NCBI GenBank assembly: GCA_046727175.1
Contig: JBKPCD010000013.1
Location: 1-11,762, forward strand
DNA: 11,762 nucleotides
Direction: 5' to 3'
From: JBKPCD01 sp046727175
GTDB lineage: Bacteria > Acidobacteriota > Vicinamibacteria > Vicinamibacterales > 2-12-FULL-66-21
Shown: positions 1 through 7,128 of the stretch, one piece after another
Position numbering within the stretch: the stretch's first letter is position 1
Layout: the number at the start of each line of letters is the position of its first letter
The notes under the pieces: model-generated
What the model saw: only the letters and a program-made list of their open reading frames with translations
The model's database searches: none
Told to the model about the DNA's origin: nothing
Made by a program: the position numbers and the translations under genes

Positions 1-810
1 GACGATGATGTCGGTCGTATCGGTGATGGTCCCTACGTCGCGCAGGTAGACCGTTGGACCGTTGCCGACGCGAATCGGTGCATCCAGCAGCTCCTGAATG
101 TTCCCGCCGAGGGTCGCATTGGTCGATGCGATGCGGATCACATCCCCGGTGCGCACATTTCCGGAGGGCACGACTGTGCTCGACCGATTCACCGCGGTCA
201 CGACCTCTTCGGGCGACAACGAATACTGTCGCAGCCGTTCGGGATCGACGCGCACGACGATCGTGCGCTGGCTGCCGCCGAACGGGGGTGGCGCCGAGAC
301 GCCGGGGAGCGTGGCAAAAATCGGCCGCACTCGATTGAGCGCGATGTCCTGCATTTCTCCTGGCGTTCGGGTGTCGCTCGAAAACACCAATTGGGCGACC
401 GGTACACTTCCAGCGTCGTAGCGCATGATGAACGGCGGCACCGCGCCGGGCGGCATGAAGGCGCGAGCGCGATTCACGTACCCCACCACTTCGGCCATCG
501 CCTGGCTCATGTCGGTGCCCGCGTGGAACACGAGCTTCATCAGCGCGATGCCCTGAATGTTCTTCGACTCGACGTGCTCGATGCCGGTGATGTAGAGGAA
601 GTGATACTCGTAGTAGTAGGTGAGATACCCCTCCATCTGCGCGGGATCCATACCGCCGTACGGTTGCGCGACGTACACGGCGGGCGCGCCGAGCTGCGGA
701 AAGATATCGACTCTCATCCGCTGGATGGCCATGACGGACATGAGCCCGATTGTCAGAACGGCGACGACAATGGTGATCGGCCGCCGCATGGCCATGAGCA
801 CTAGCCACAT
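1..810 (-). CDS. RND efflux pump inner-membrane subunit, N-terminal 270 codons (runs off window start)
   Basis: The inner-membrane pump of a tripartite efflux complex, which uses the proton gradient to drive substrates through an outer-membrane channel. Translating the minus strand from the ATG at 810-808 gives 270 codons with no stop, so the gene continues beyond base 1. An AGGAGA ribosome site (complement of 817-822) lies 6 nt upstream and fixes the start. Residues about 10-29 form the first membrane helix, after the cytoplasmic start MWLVLMAMRRP. Then come RVDIFPQLGAP, a porter-domain region with YVNRARAFMPPGAVPPF, and the stretch GVSAPPPFGGSQRTIVVRVD, which is characteristic of an AcrB/CusA-like subgroup. 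Only about a quarter of the usual 1000-1050 residues is visible. It lies 157 nt downstream of the outer-membrane partner on the same strand. A fusion protein gene may follow outside the window. Family is firm; substrate is unknown. Confidence 0.93.
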   Translation of the reverse strand, partial: MWLVLMAMRRPITIVVAVLTIGLMSVMAIQRMRVDIFPQLGAPAVYVAQPYGGMDPAQMEGYLTYYYEYHFLYITGIEHVESKNIQGIALMKLVFHAGTDMSQAMAEVVGYVNRARAFMPPGAVPPFIMRYDAGSVPVAQLVFSSDTRTPGEMQDIALNRVRPIFATLPGVSAPPPFGGSQRTIVVRVDPERLRQYSLSPEEVVTAVNRSSTVVPSGNVRTGDVIRIASTNATLGGNIQELLDAPIRVGNGPTVYLRDVGTITDTTDIIV

Positions 811-967
811 GTCAAATCTCCTGTATACCGGTCATATTCGCGTGTTCCGCTCGAAGTACGCGCGCCCGTCGCTCGCGGTTCGCTCGGTCGGGCGCCGGGA
901 TTACGGGTTCGACGCTTGGGACTCGCTGGTTCGATGCCACGCATTGTGAAGATGCGTTGATCACAAC
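811..967. other. Intergenic gap between efflux channel and pump genes, with two competing hairpins
   Basis: No gene is supported here. Just after the channel stop codon two 6-bp inverted repeats interlock: TTGTGA (944-949) with TCACAA (961-966), and ACGCAT (939-944) with ATGCGT (952-957). They cannot both form, because each arm lies inside the other's loop or shares a base. Neither is followed by a T-run on the minus strand, so a classic terminator is not supported. The rest of the gap holds the pump ribosome site at 817-822. Confidence 0.4.
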
Positions 968-2407
968 TCATGGTCGATGGAGTTGTTCGAGAAACGGCGT
1001 CAGATCTCCTCCTGCCTGCGCCAGCGCCAGCCACGCGCGCCACACACCCAGCCGAGCCACCGCATCATCGGCCTCGGCTTGAGTCAAAAGCCGCTGCGCT
1101 TCGGCGACTTCCGTGACGGTCGTGAGACCGCTGGAATAGCGCGCGCGCGCACGGCTCTCCGCGTCAGCGGCCGCCTTGAGCTCGATCGGCATGTTCTGCG
1201 CGATCTCCCGCGCGGCGGTCATCAGGGCTCGAGCACGGGTCTGCTGGGTCGTGACGGTCTGCACGACCTGCTCATGGCGCGCACGGTCCGCGAGCTCGTT
1301 CTGGGTTTCGGCACGCTTTCTCGCGTTCACGGCAAAGACCTCGAAGACCGGAAACGACACCGTGACACCAACCGCCCAGTTCGGAGCGTGCAATGACAGG
1401 CCGTCACCCTGGAGTGGCTGTCCGGGAACTTCGGCGCCGGTGCCACGGCCGCTGAATGCGGTCTGCAGATCTACGCGCGGCGCATACGTGCGTGCGAGCG
1501 CACGCTCGCGGGCCTCGGCTGTCTGAACCGCGGCGGAGGCCGCGCGAACGGCAGGATGAGATTCGACGTCCGATTTTCCATCGGCGGGCGTCGATGGCAG
1601 GCGCGCAAGGGGGCCCGGGTCGAGCGTCAGCGTCGTTCCAGCCATGCCGATGGCGTCCGCCAACGCGGCCCGAGCGATGACGGACGTCTGCACGGCTTGA
1701 CTCAGTTGGTTCCTGGCGATGGCCAGTTCCGCATCAGCTCGTGACTCGTCAGCGCCTGGCCGAAGTTGGTTCCGAACCAGTGTGCGTACCGATTCCGCGA
1801 ACGTGCCGAGCCGATCGACATTGGCCCGTGCCGCGCGAACCGATTCGTCCGATGCGAGCACGGTGAGGAAGGCATCCGCCGCAGCGGCAGTGCTCTCTAG
1901 CTCGGTCAACGCTGTCTGTGCCGTCGCGTGGGACGCCTGAGCGCGCGCGACCTCGACGTTCGCCCGGCGCAAGCCGAAATCCACCGCCTGCCATGACAAG
2001 AGCACGCCAGCCGCGCTGCCCCACACGCTGTCGTACGATGTTCCAAGCACCGGACCTGAAACTGGTGGGACAATGCTCTGGGGCAACAAGAGGCCGAACA
2101 CGTTGTTTCGCGTCGCGCGGTTGCCCTGCCACAACACGTCCAGCCGCGGGAGGTACGACGTGCGCGCGACGTCGACGTTTTCCTTCGCAGCGTCTGCTCT
2201 GGCGCGGACCTCTTTGACTGAGGGGTAGTTCCTCCGCGCCAGGTCGAGTGCTTCAAGCAATGTGAGCGCTCGAGGCGTCTGAGTCTGCGCCGACAGCACT
2301 GCGCCGTTGACCATGCAGCCGAGCAGGCACAAGGCCGTTCGCAGCCATCGCGCGCGTTGATTCCTGTCGCGGTCGCCCAGCACGCAGTGTCCGTTCAACT
2401 GTGGCAT
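968..2407 (-). CDS. TolC/CusC-like outer-membrane efflux protein
   Basis: The trimeric outer-membrane channel of an RND efflux complex. The 479-residue product has a basic N-terminus (RNQRARWLRT), a hydrophobic segment at about 22-40 ending VLSA before QTQTP, and the usual mature start ALTLLEALDLARRNYPSVKE of the outer-membrane efflux family. Two long Ala/Arg/Glu-rich coiled-coil repeats follow, ending near ARYSSGLTTVTEVAEAQRLL, a classic motif of this family. Length is normal. LLGC at residues 28-31 loosely resembles a lipobox, but cleavage after VLSA seems more likely. The ATG at 2407-2405 has GGAGG 11 nt upstream; a GTG at codon 9 is an alternative. It precedes the pump gene on the same strand and diverges from the two-component operon, so it is probably controlled by that system. 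Confidence 0.93.
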   Translation of the reverse strand: MPQLNGHCVLGDRDRNQRARWLRTALCLLGCMVNGAVLSAQTQTPRALTLLEALDLARRNYPSVKEVRARADAAKENVDVARTSYLPRLDVLWQGNRATRNNVFGLLLPQSIVPPVSGPVLGTSYDSVWGSAAGVLLSWQAVDFGLRRANVEVARAQASHATAQTALTELESTAAAADAFLTVLASDESVRAARANVDRLGTFAESVRTLVRNQLRPGADESRADAELAIARNQLSQAVQTSVIARAALADAIGMAGTTLTLDPGPLARLPSTPADGKSDVESHPAVRAASAAVQTAEARERALARTYAPRVDLQTAFSGRGTGAEVPGQPLQGDGLSLHAPNWAVGVTVSFPVFEVFAVNARKRAETQNELADRARHEQVVQTVTTQQTRARALMTAAREIAQNMPIELKAAADAESRARARYSSGLTTVTEVAEAQRLLTQAEADDAVARLGVWRAWLALAQAGGDLTPFLEQLHRP

Positions 2408-2467
2408 GCACAGTGGCGCCTCCGATCCGCCGTTGTCGCATCGTACCGAGCGGCTTCGGGTGGCGAA

Positions 2468-2496
2468 CCTGACATGTTTCTGACATTTGCGTCAGG
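2468..2496. promoter_or_regulatory. Putative OmpR/CopR-type operator shared by divergent efflux and two-component genes
   Basis: CTGACAT occurs at 2469-2475 and again at 2480-2486, an exact 11-bp period. GTCAGG at 2491-2496 is the reverse complement of CCTGAC at 2468-2473, and CTGAC (2480-2484) faces GTCAG (2491-2495) across 6 bp. Tandem half-sites one helical turn apart are typical of winged-helix OmpR/PhoB regulators, and TGACA...TGTCA-like elements are known for copper-responsive CusR/CopR proteins. The site lies between the channel gene (start 2407) and the regulator gene (start 2536), 61 and 39 nt from them. Recognition by the adjacent regulator is inference. Confidence 0.6.
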
Positions 2497-2523
2497 TACC
2501 GCCGTCGGTGCTATCGACCTCGT

Positions 2524-2529
2524 TAACAT
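2524..2529 (+). promoter_or_regulatory. Possible -10 element of the regulator operon
   Basis: TAACAT matches TATAAT at four of six positions and lies just downstream of the operator. No good -35 is present at the expected distance, as is common for activator-dependent promoters. Transcription would begin at or near the GTG start at 2536, giving a leaderless message, which agrees with the lack of a ribosome site there. On the other strand TACGAT (complement of 2440-2445) is a comparable candidate for the channel gene. Confidence 0.25.
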
Positions 2530-2535
2530 ACTCCT

Positions 2536-3219
2536 GTGCGTGTCCTGATCGTCGAAGACGAGCGGAAGCTGGCCCAGGCGCTCGCGTCCGCCCTGGAGGG
2601 CGAGCATTACGAGGTGGTCATCGCGCCGACCGGCGAAGACGGCTTCTTCCGTGCCAACGACGAAGCGTTCGATGTCGTCGTGCTGGATCTGATGTTGCCC
2701 GGTCGTGGCGGATTGGAGATCCTGCAGACACTGAGGAAACAGCAGATCCAGACTCCGGTTCTCATCCTGACCGCGCGCGACGGCATCGAAGACCGGGTCC
2801 TGGGCCTGGATCTCGGTGCCGATGACTACCTGATCAAGCCATTTGCGCTTCCCGAGCTGCTGGCCCGGATTCGTGCGTTGCTCCGCCGGGGCCGTCCGGC
2901 AGATGCTCTTCGGTTGAAAGCGAGCGATCTCGAAATAGACCTCGTGACCCGCCGCGCCGTTCGCGGCGATCGGCAACTTGACCTGACCACTCGCGAGTTC
3001 GACCTCCTCGAGTATCTGCTGCGGCATCAGGGCCACCTCGTCTCGCGGGAAATGCTGGCACGCGAGGTGTGGAAAGAGCCGCGCCGCGCGACTCCGCTCG
3101 ACAACGTCATCGACGTGCAAATCGCGCGGCTCCGTAAGAAAGTCGATGCCGAGGGGATGCCGCGGCTCATTCACACCCTTCGCGGTGTGGGGTTCGTGCT
3201 GAGAGAGGGCGAGCCGTGA
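2536..3219 (+). CDS. OmpR/CusR-family response regulator
   Basis: DNA-binding response regulator of a two-component system, 227 residues, the normal length for the OmpR family. The receiver domain (about 1-118) starts MRVLIVEDE, with acidic residues at 7-9, the phospho-acceptor Asp51 in VVVLDLMLPGRGG, Thr79 in LILTARD, and Lys101 in LIKPFALPELLARI. The winged-helix domain (about 127-224) includes LDLTTREFDLLEYLLRHQG, VIDVQIARLRKKVD and the closing IHTLRGVGFVLRE. The start is GTG; no ribosome site precedes it, but MRVLIVEDE is the standard family N-terminus. The stop overlaps the kinase GTG by 4 nt (GTGA). The sequence resembles the metal-responsive CusR/CopR group, but the inducing signal cannot be read from it. 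It likely binds the operator at 2468-2496 and regulates its own operon and the divergent efflux genes. Confidence 0.95.
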   Translation: MRVLIVEDERKLAQALASALEGEHYEVVIAPTGEDGFFRANDEAFDVVVLDLMLPGRGGLEILQTLRKQQIQTPVLILTARDGIEDRVLGLDLGADDYLIKPFALPELLARIRALLRRGRPADALRLKASDLEIDLVTRRAVRGDRQLDLTTREFDLLEYLLRHQGHLVSREMLAREVWKEPRRATPLDNVIDVQIARLRKKVDAEGMPRLIHTLRGVGFVLREGEP

Positions 3220-4658
3220 AGCCGCGCGCGCCCGCGCTCTCCATTCGCGTGCGCCTCACGCTGTGGTATGCCGGCGTCCTCGGCCTCATGCTGATCGTGT
3301 ACGCCGCCGCCACCTACGTCGCAGTTCGGCACGAGTTTTTGGAGCAACTCGACGATCAGTTGCACGACGACTTTGAAACTGCGGAAGACTTCCTCACGCG
3401 TACTCCCGATGGAGGAGTCACGTGGAATGGTGATCGCCACCATGCCGCGGACGATTATGATGCTCGTCTCCTCGACGTGTGGTCAACGACGGGCGAACGG
3501 ATGCATCGTTCGGGTGCGTCCGTCAATCTGCCGCCGGCGACGATGGCGGCCGCAACTTCCCGCGCCCGATACGACTCGATCGTGGTCGATGGCCAGCGTT
3601 GGCGTGCCTTGACCGGGACGACGATGGCAGACAGTCGTGCGGTGGTGCTGCGGGTCGCTCGATCGGAAGAACGGCTGCGGAATCAGCTCCGGGAAATTCT
3701 CGTCGTGCTGGTGCTGGGGCTCCCACTCGTTGTCGTCCTCGCGGCGGCGGGCGGGTACGTGCTCGCGAGGCGGGCGCTCGCACCCATCGACCACCTGGCT
3801 TCTGAAACGCGACGGATTACCGCCGATCGCCTGCACGAGCGCCTCTCGGTTCCCAATCCGAACGACGAAATCGGCCGGCTGACAGCCGTCATCAACGAGA
3901 CGTTCGCGCGTCTGGAATCGTCGTTCGACCGCCTTCGCCGTTTCACAGCCGATGCGTCGCACGAGCTCCGGACGCCACTCGCGGTGATCCGCGGCATCGG
4001 CGAGGCGGGATTGGGCGAACGGCGAGCCCCAGCCGAATATCGTGAAGCCATGGGCAGCATGCTGGAGGAGGTCGATCGGCTGACCAGCCTGGTCGACACG
4101 CTCTTGCGACTTTCTCACGCCGACGCCGGCACCGTACGCCTGGCGCGTGAATCGATCGATCTGGGCCAATTGACCAGCGACGTTGTCTCCTCGCTCGCCA
4201 TTCTTGCGGAGGAACGCAACCAGCGTCTTGCAGTCACGCTCGACGATCACATCATGATCTCGGTCGATCGCCTGGTGCTCCGCGAGGCCGTCACGAACAT
4301 CGTCGATAACGCGATCAAATACAGTCCGGCCGGGTCGACGATCGATGTTTCTGTGCGGTCAGTCGACGGCCGGGCGGTCCTGGCGGTGGCCGACGCAGGG
4401 CCCGGGATTGCACCCGAATACCGTGAACGGATCTTCGATCGTTTCTTTCGTGTGGACGAAGGACGCTCCCGCGATCGCGGCGGAACCGGCCTGGGTCTCG
4501 CGATCGCCAAGTGGGCCGTCGAGATCAACGGTGGCCACATCAGCGTCGCGCAGCGTCCAACCGGCGGTTCTGTTTTCCGCATCGTCATCCCGCTCGCCGT
4601 CGGTGGCGTCACTGCACGACATCCGACAGTCAACCACTCCGCTGGAGGTCAGTCATGA
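3216..4658 (+). CDS. Membrane sensor histidine kinase, HAMP-containing (CusS-like)
   Basis: Partner kinase of the preceding regulator, 480 residues. Order: cytoplasmic start, membrane helix about 14-36, periplasmic sensor about 37-158, second helix about 160-183, HAMP domain about 184-236, then the kinase core. The phospho-acceptor is His249 in FTADASHELRTPLAVIRG. The N box is NIVDNAIKYS (Asn365), G1 is DAGPGIAP (about 393-400), the F box is IFDRFFRVD and G2 is GGTGLGLAIAKW (about 422-433). All catalytic motifs are intact. The periplasmic part is acidic and has a small His/Asp cluster (DRHHAADDYD, 73-82) that might bind a cation; this is speculative. The start is GTG, overlapping the regulator stop as GTGA, so translation is probably coupled. 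The 3' end overlaps the next gene by 4 nt (ATGA). Confidence 0.95.
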   Translation: MKPRAPALSIRVRLTLWYAGVLGLMLIVYAAATYVAVRHEFLEQLDDQLHDDFETAEDFLTRTPDGGVTWNGDRHHAADDYDARLLDVWSTTGERMHRSGASVNLPPATMAAATSRARYDSIVVDGQRWRALTGTTMADSRAVVLRVARSEERLRNQLREILVVLVLGLPLVVVLAAAGGYVLARRALAPIDHLASETRRITADRLHERLSVPNPNDEIGRLTAVINETFARLESSFDRLRRFTADASHELRTPLAVIRGIGEAGLGERRAPAEYREAMGSMLEEVDRLTSLVDTLLRLSHADAGTVRLARESIDLGQLTSDVVSSLAILAEERNQRLAVTLDDHIMISVDRLVLREAVTNIVDNAIKYSPAGSTIDVSVRSVDGRAVLAVADAGPGIAPEYRERIFDRFFRVDEGRSRDRGGTGLGLAIAKWAVEINGGHISVAQRPTGGSVFRIVIPLAVGGVTARHPTVNHSAGGQS

Positions 4659-5578
4659 AAGGGTTCGTCATCGGATCTGCGATGTTCGTATTCGCCATAG
4701 CGTCGGTAGCAAAGGCGCAGGACATGCCCGCCGAATACCAACAGGTGCTCACAACGCTGGGCAAGCAAGGAGACTACAAGGCGAACGTACTGAAGGTGAA
4801 CATCCCTCGGAATGATGTGAGCGTGACCGTCGCCAACGTCAAGACGCCGACGCCCTTCGGCTTTGGAGGGTGGATCGCGATGACGAAAGGTACCGGCGAC
4901 ATCGCTGTGATGATGGGTGACCTCGTGCTGACGCAAGACGAGGTGAACCCGGTCATGTCAGCGCTCCTCGACAACGGCGTCGACGTGACCGCGCTACACA
5001 ACCACTTCTTCTGGGACGAGCCGCGGATGTACTTCATGCACGTGCACGGTCACGGGACGCCTGCGGAGCTTGCGCAGAAGGTCAAGCCCGCGCTCGATCT
5101 GATCGGTAAGGGCTCCGCCCGGCCGACGACGACGCCTGCCGCCGCGCCGACCACGGGATCGACGGCCGGCACGATCGATACCGCAAAGATCGCGCAGATC
5201 GTCGGTACACAAGGTGAGCAGACCGGCGACGTCTACAAGATCACGATCGGACGCGACGATCTGAAATTGACCGAAATGGGTGCACCGATCAACGCGCGGA
5301 TGGGTCTGAACACGTGGGCAGCGTTCGTCGGCACGAACGACAAGGCCGCCATCGCGGGAGACGTGGCGATGCTCGCGAACGAGGTGACGCCTGTGCTGAA
5401 GGCTCTCCGGAAGAACGGGCTCGAGGTCGTCGCGATTCACCATCACATGACGGAGACGCAGCCGACGATCTTCTTTCTGCACTACTGGGGGACCGGACCC
5501 GCTGAGCAGCTTGCGACGGGGTTCAAGGCTGCACTTGCCGAGCTCGGCAAACCGCCCTCCGGACCTGCCAAGCAGTAA
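4655..5578 (+). CDS. Secreted protein with two DUF1259 (LppY/LpqO-like) domains
   Basis: A 307-residue exported protein of unknown biochemical role. The signal peptide is about 1-21 (hydrophobic VIGSAMFVFAIASVAKA, cleavage before QDMPAE). Two homologous halves follow, about 27-152 and 177-299, joined by a Thr/Ala/Pro-rich linker (155-171). Each half repeats the pattern dV..Al(H)xH...fxH. In half 1 this is ALHNHFFWDEPRMYFMHVHG (His115, 117, 129, 131, 133); in half 2, AIHHHMTETQPTIFFLHYWG (His262-264, 276). The paired His motifs suggest metal binding, which is inference. The long upstream in-frame extension is rejected because GGAGG (4644-4648) sits 6 nt before the ATG at 4655, which itself overlaps the kinase stop. 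The DUF1259 family has no settled function that I know of. Its place in the two-component operon suggests a periplasmic stress or metal role. Confidence 0.9.
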   Translation: MKGFVIGSAMFVFAIASVAKAQDMPAEYQQVLTTLGKQGDYKANVLKVNIPRNDVSVTVANVKTPTPFGFGGWIAMTKGTGDIAVMMGDLVLTQDEVNPVMSALLDNGVDVTALHNHFFWDEPRMYFMHVHGHGTPAELAQKVKPALDLIGKGSARPTTTPAAAPTTGSTAGTIDTAKIAQIVGTQGEQTGDVYKITIGRDDLKLTEMGAPINARMGLNTWAAFVGTNDKAAIAGDVAMLANEVTPVLKALRKNGLEVVAIHHHMTETQPTIFFLHYWGTGPAEQLATGFKAALAELGKPPSGPAKQ

Positions 5579-5596
5579 TCGAGAATGGAGCCTCGC

Positions 5597-7081
5597 ATGA
5601 GAATGTCAGCAACCATTGCCGCGATGGCTCTGATCTCCGCCACGACGTTCGCAACGCGGTCGCCGGACATCGTGAACTTCGACAACGCGGAGATCGGCAA
5701 GCCCCCAGCAGGGTGGACCGCCACGCAGACCGGAACGGGTCAGGCAAAATGGGCGGTCGTCCACGACGACACCGCACCGAGCAAGCCCAACGTGCTGAAG
5801 CAATCCGGCCAGGCAACGTTCCCCCTGTGCCTCAAAGACGACACGAGCCTCAAAGACGGATTCGTTGAAGTGAAGTTCAAGCCGGTCTCGGGGAAGGAAG
5901 ATCAGGCTGGCGGACTCGTCTGGCGCGCGAAGGATGCGAACAATTACTACATCGCCCGCGCGAACGCGCTCGAGGACAACGTCACGATCTACCACACGAT
6001 CAATGGCCGGCGGACTGAGAAGAAACGGACGAACACGAAGGTGGCAACGAATCAGTGGCACACGCTCCGCGTGGACTTTCAGGGAACACATTTCGTCATG
6101 CGCACGTTGATACCGGTCGCGGTTCCTTTCCTCCTCGCCGTGGGACCGCGCTCCTTACAGGAGCCACTTGCGATGGTCCGGGCAATCGAGCTGCCGCGCG
6201 TCGAAGGGCGCATCGATCATCTCGCGCTGGACTCGACGGCAGAGAAGCTGTTTGTCGCGGCGCTCGGCAACAACACAGTTGAAGTGGTTGATGTCAAGGC
6301 CGGTGCCCACCTCAAGAGTCTGTCCGGATTTCGCGAGCCGCAGGGGATCGCGACTGTGCCGGACGCGAAGATGATCGCCGTCGCGAACGGGCAGGGAGAC
6401 GGCATCCAGTTGATCGACGCGAACGAGTATCGTTTTGGACCGGCGGTCTCGCTCGGTGAGGATTCGGACAATGTCCGCTACGACCCCACGGCGAAGCGGC
6501 TGTACGTCGGATACGGTAGCGGCGCGCTGGCAGCGATCGGTCCAACGGACGGGAAGGTGCTCGGGCGCGTGAAGCTGGCTGGCCATCCCGAGTCCTTCCA
6601 GCTCGAACGCACAGGCCCGCTCATCTACGTCAATGTGCCTACCGCAGAGCACATCGCGGTCGTCGACCGGAATGCTCTAAAAGTCACCGCGACCTGGCCC
6701 GTTTCTGGGGCCAGGTCGAATTACCCCATGGCCCTGGACGAGGCGAACCATCGCGTCTTCATCGGCTGTCGCAAGCCCGCGAGGGTCCTGGTCTACGACA
6801 CGACGAGCGGCAAGGAGATCGGCGCATTCGATATCGTCGGAGATACCGACGATATGTTTCTTGACGCGAAACGCCAGCGACTCTACGTCGCCGGCGGCGA
6901 GGGCTTCATCGACGTGCTCGACGCGCGAGCTCCCGCGACGCTCACCCGGGTGGCGCGCATCAGCACGGCGGCCGGCGCGCGCACCGCGTTGTTCGCACCG
7001 GAAAAAAGGCAGCTGTATCTCGCCGTCCCGCATCGAGGGGCGCAGCGGGCTGAAATCAGGGTGTACGAGGTACGTGACTGA
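5597..7081 (+). CDS. Secreted LamG-like domain (truncated) fused in frame to a YVTN-type beta-propeller protein
   Basis: One 494-codon frame holding what look like two genes. The start at 5597 is chosen over 5585 because GGAG (5587-5590) lies 6 nt before it. Residues 1-20 are a signal peptide. Residues about 24-167 resemble secreted LamG/DUF1080-like single-domain proteins (PPAGWTATQTGTG, AGGLVWRAKDANNYYIARAN, WHTLRVDFQGTHFV) but stop about 40-50 residues before the usual domain end. At codon 168 (6098) the frame continues directly as MRTLIPVAVPFLLAVGP, a second signal peptide. A full-length 327-residue propeller follows, with repeats such as GRIDHLALDS..KLFVAALGNNTVEVVD, EPQGIATVPD, DSDNVRYDPTAKRLYVGYG, GHPESFQLE and YPMALDEANHRVFIGCRKPA. 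The second start may also be used alone, although only a poorly spaced AGGGA (6081-6085) precedes it. Last gene of the two-component operon. Neither part has a known activity. Confidence 0.8.
   Translation: MRMSATIAAMALISATTFATRSPDIVNFDNAEIGKPPAGWTATQTGTGQAKWAVVHDDTAPSKPNVLKQSGQATFPLCLKDDTSLKDGFVEVKFKPVSGKEDQAGGLVWRAKDANNYYIARANALEDNVTIYHTINGRRTEKKRTNTKVATNQWHTLRVDFQGTHFVMRTLIPVAVPFLLAVGPRSLQEPLAMVRAIELPRVEGRIDHLALDSTAEKLFVAALGNNTVEVVDVKAGAHLKSLSGFREPQGIATVPDAKMIAVANGQGDGIQLIDANEYRFGPAVSLGEDSDNVRYDPTAKRLYVGYGSGALAAIGPTDGKVLGRVKLAGHPESFQLERTGPLIYVNVPTAEHIAVVDRNALKVTATWPVSGARSNYPMALDEANHRVFIGCRKPARVLVYDTTSGKEIGAFDIVGDTDDMFLDAKRQRLYVAGGEGFIDVLDARAPATLTRVARISTAAGARTALFAPEKRQLYLAVPHRGAQRAEIRVYEVRD
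6090..6106 (+). other. Fusion junction between LamG-like protein and propeller signal peptide
   Basis: The LamG-like homology ends at GTHFV and the next codon is the ATG (6098-6100) of a complete exported propeller protein. The domain's last strands, its stop codon and the intergenic spacer that two separate genes would have are all absent. A deletion ending exactly at, or within a base or two of, the downstream start codon explains this. An assembly join is the alternative. Confidence 0.6.
6690..6718. repeat. Perfect 11-bp inverted repeat inside the propeller coding sequence
   Basis: CGACCTGGCCC (6690-6700) is exactly complementary to GGGCCAGGTCG (6708-6718), with the 7-nt loop GTTTCTG. This would be a very stable GC-rich hairpin in the message. 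It lies in the codons for ATWPVSGARSNYP and has no T-run after it, so it is not an obvious terminator. It may be a chance result of codon choice or an mRNA structural element. Confidence 0.5.
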
Positions 7082-7128
7082 GCCTGCTGCCGAACGTCAC
7101 GGTCCATCAACCGTCATCATTGAGATGA

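Noticed and set aside
391..804. Plus-strand His-rich 137-residue frame
   Set aside because: Antisense of the RND pump start; the His/Asp richness comes from the complementary codons.
2395..3174. Long minus-strand frame opposite the response regulator
   Set aside because: Antisense shadow of a high-GC gene; no recognisable domain, while the plus strand encodes a complete OmpR-family protein.
3483..4250. Long minus-strand frame opposite the histidine kinase
   Set aside because: Shadow frame with no domain-like sequence; the kinase motifs on the plus strand are all intact.
4511..4654. In-frame upstream extension of the DUF1259 gene
   Set aside because: It overlaps the kinase's ATP-binding region; the ATG at 4655 has GGAGG 6 nt upstream and a signal peptide directly after it.
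7099..7114. ACGGT/ACCGT hairpin after the propeller stop codon as a terminator
   Set aside because: Only 5 bp of stem and no following T-run; too weak to call.
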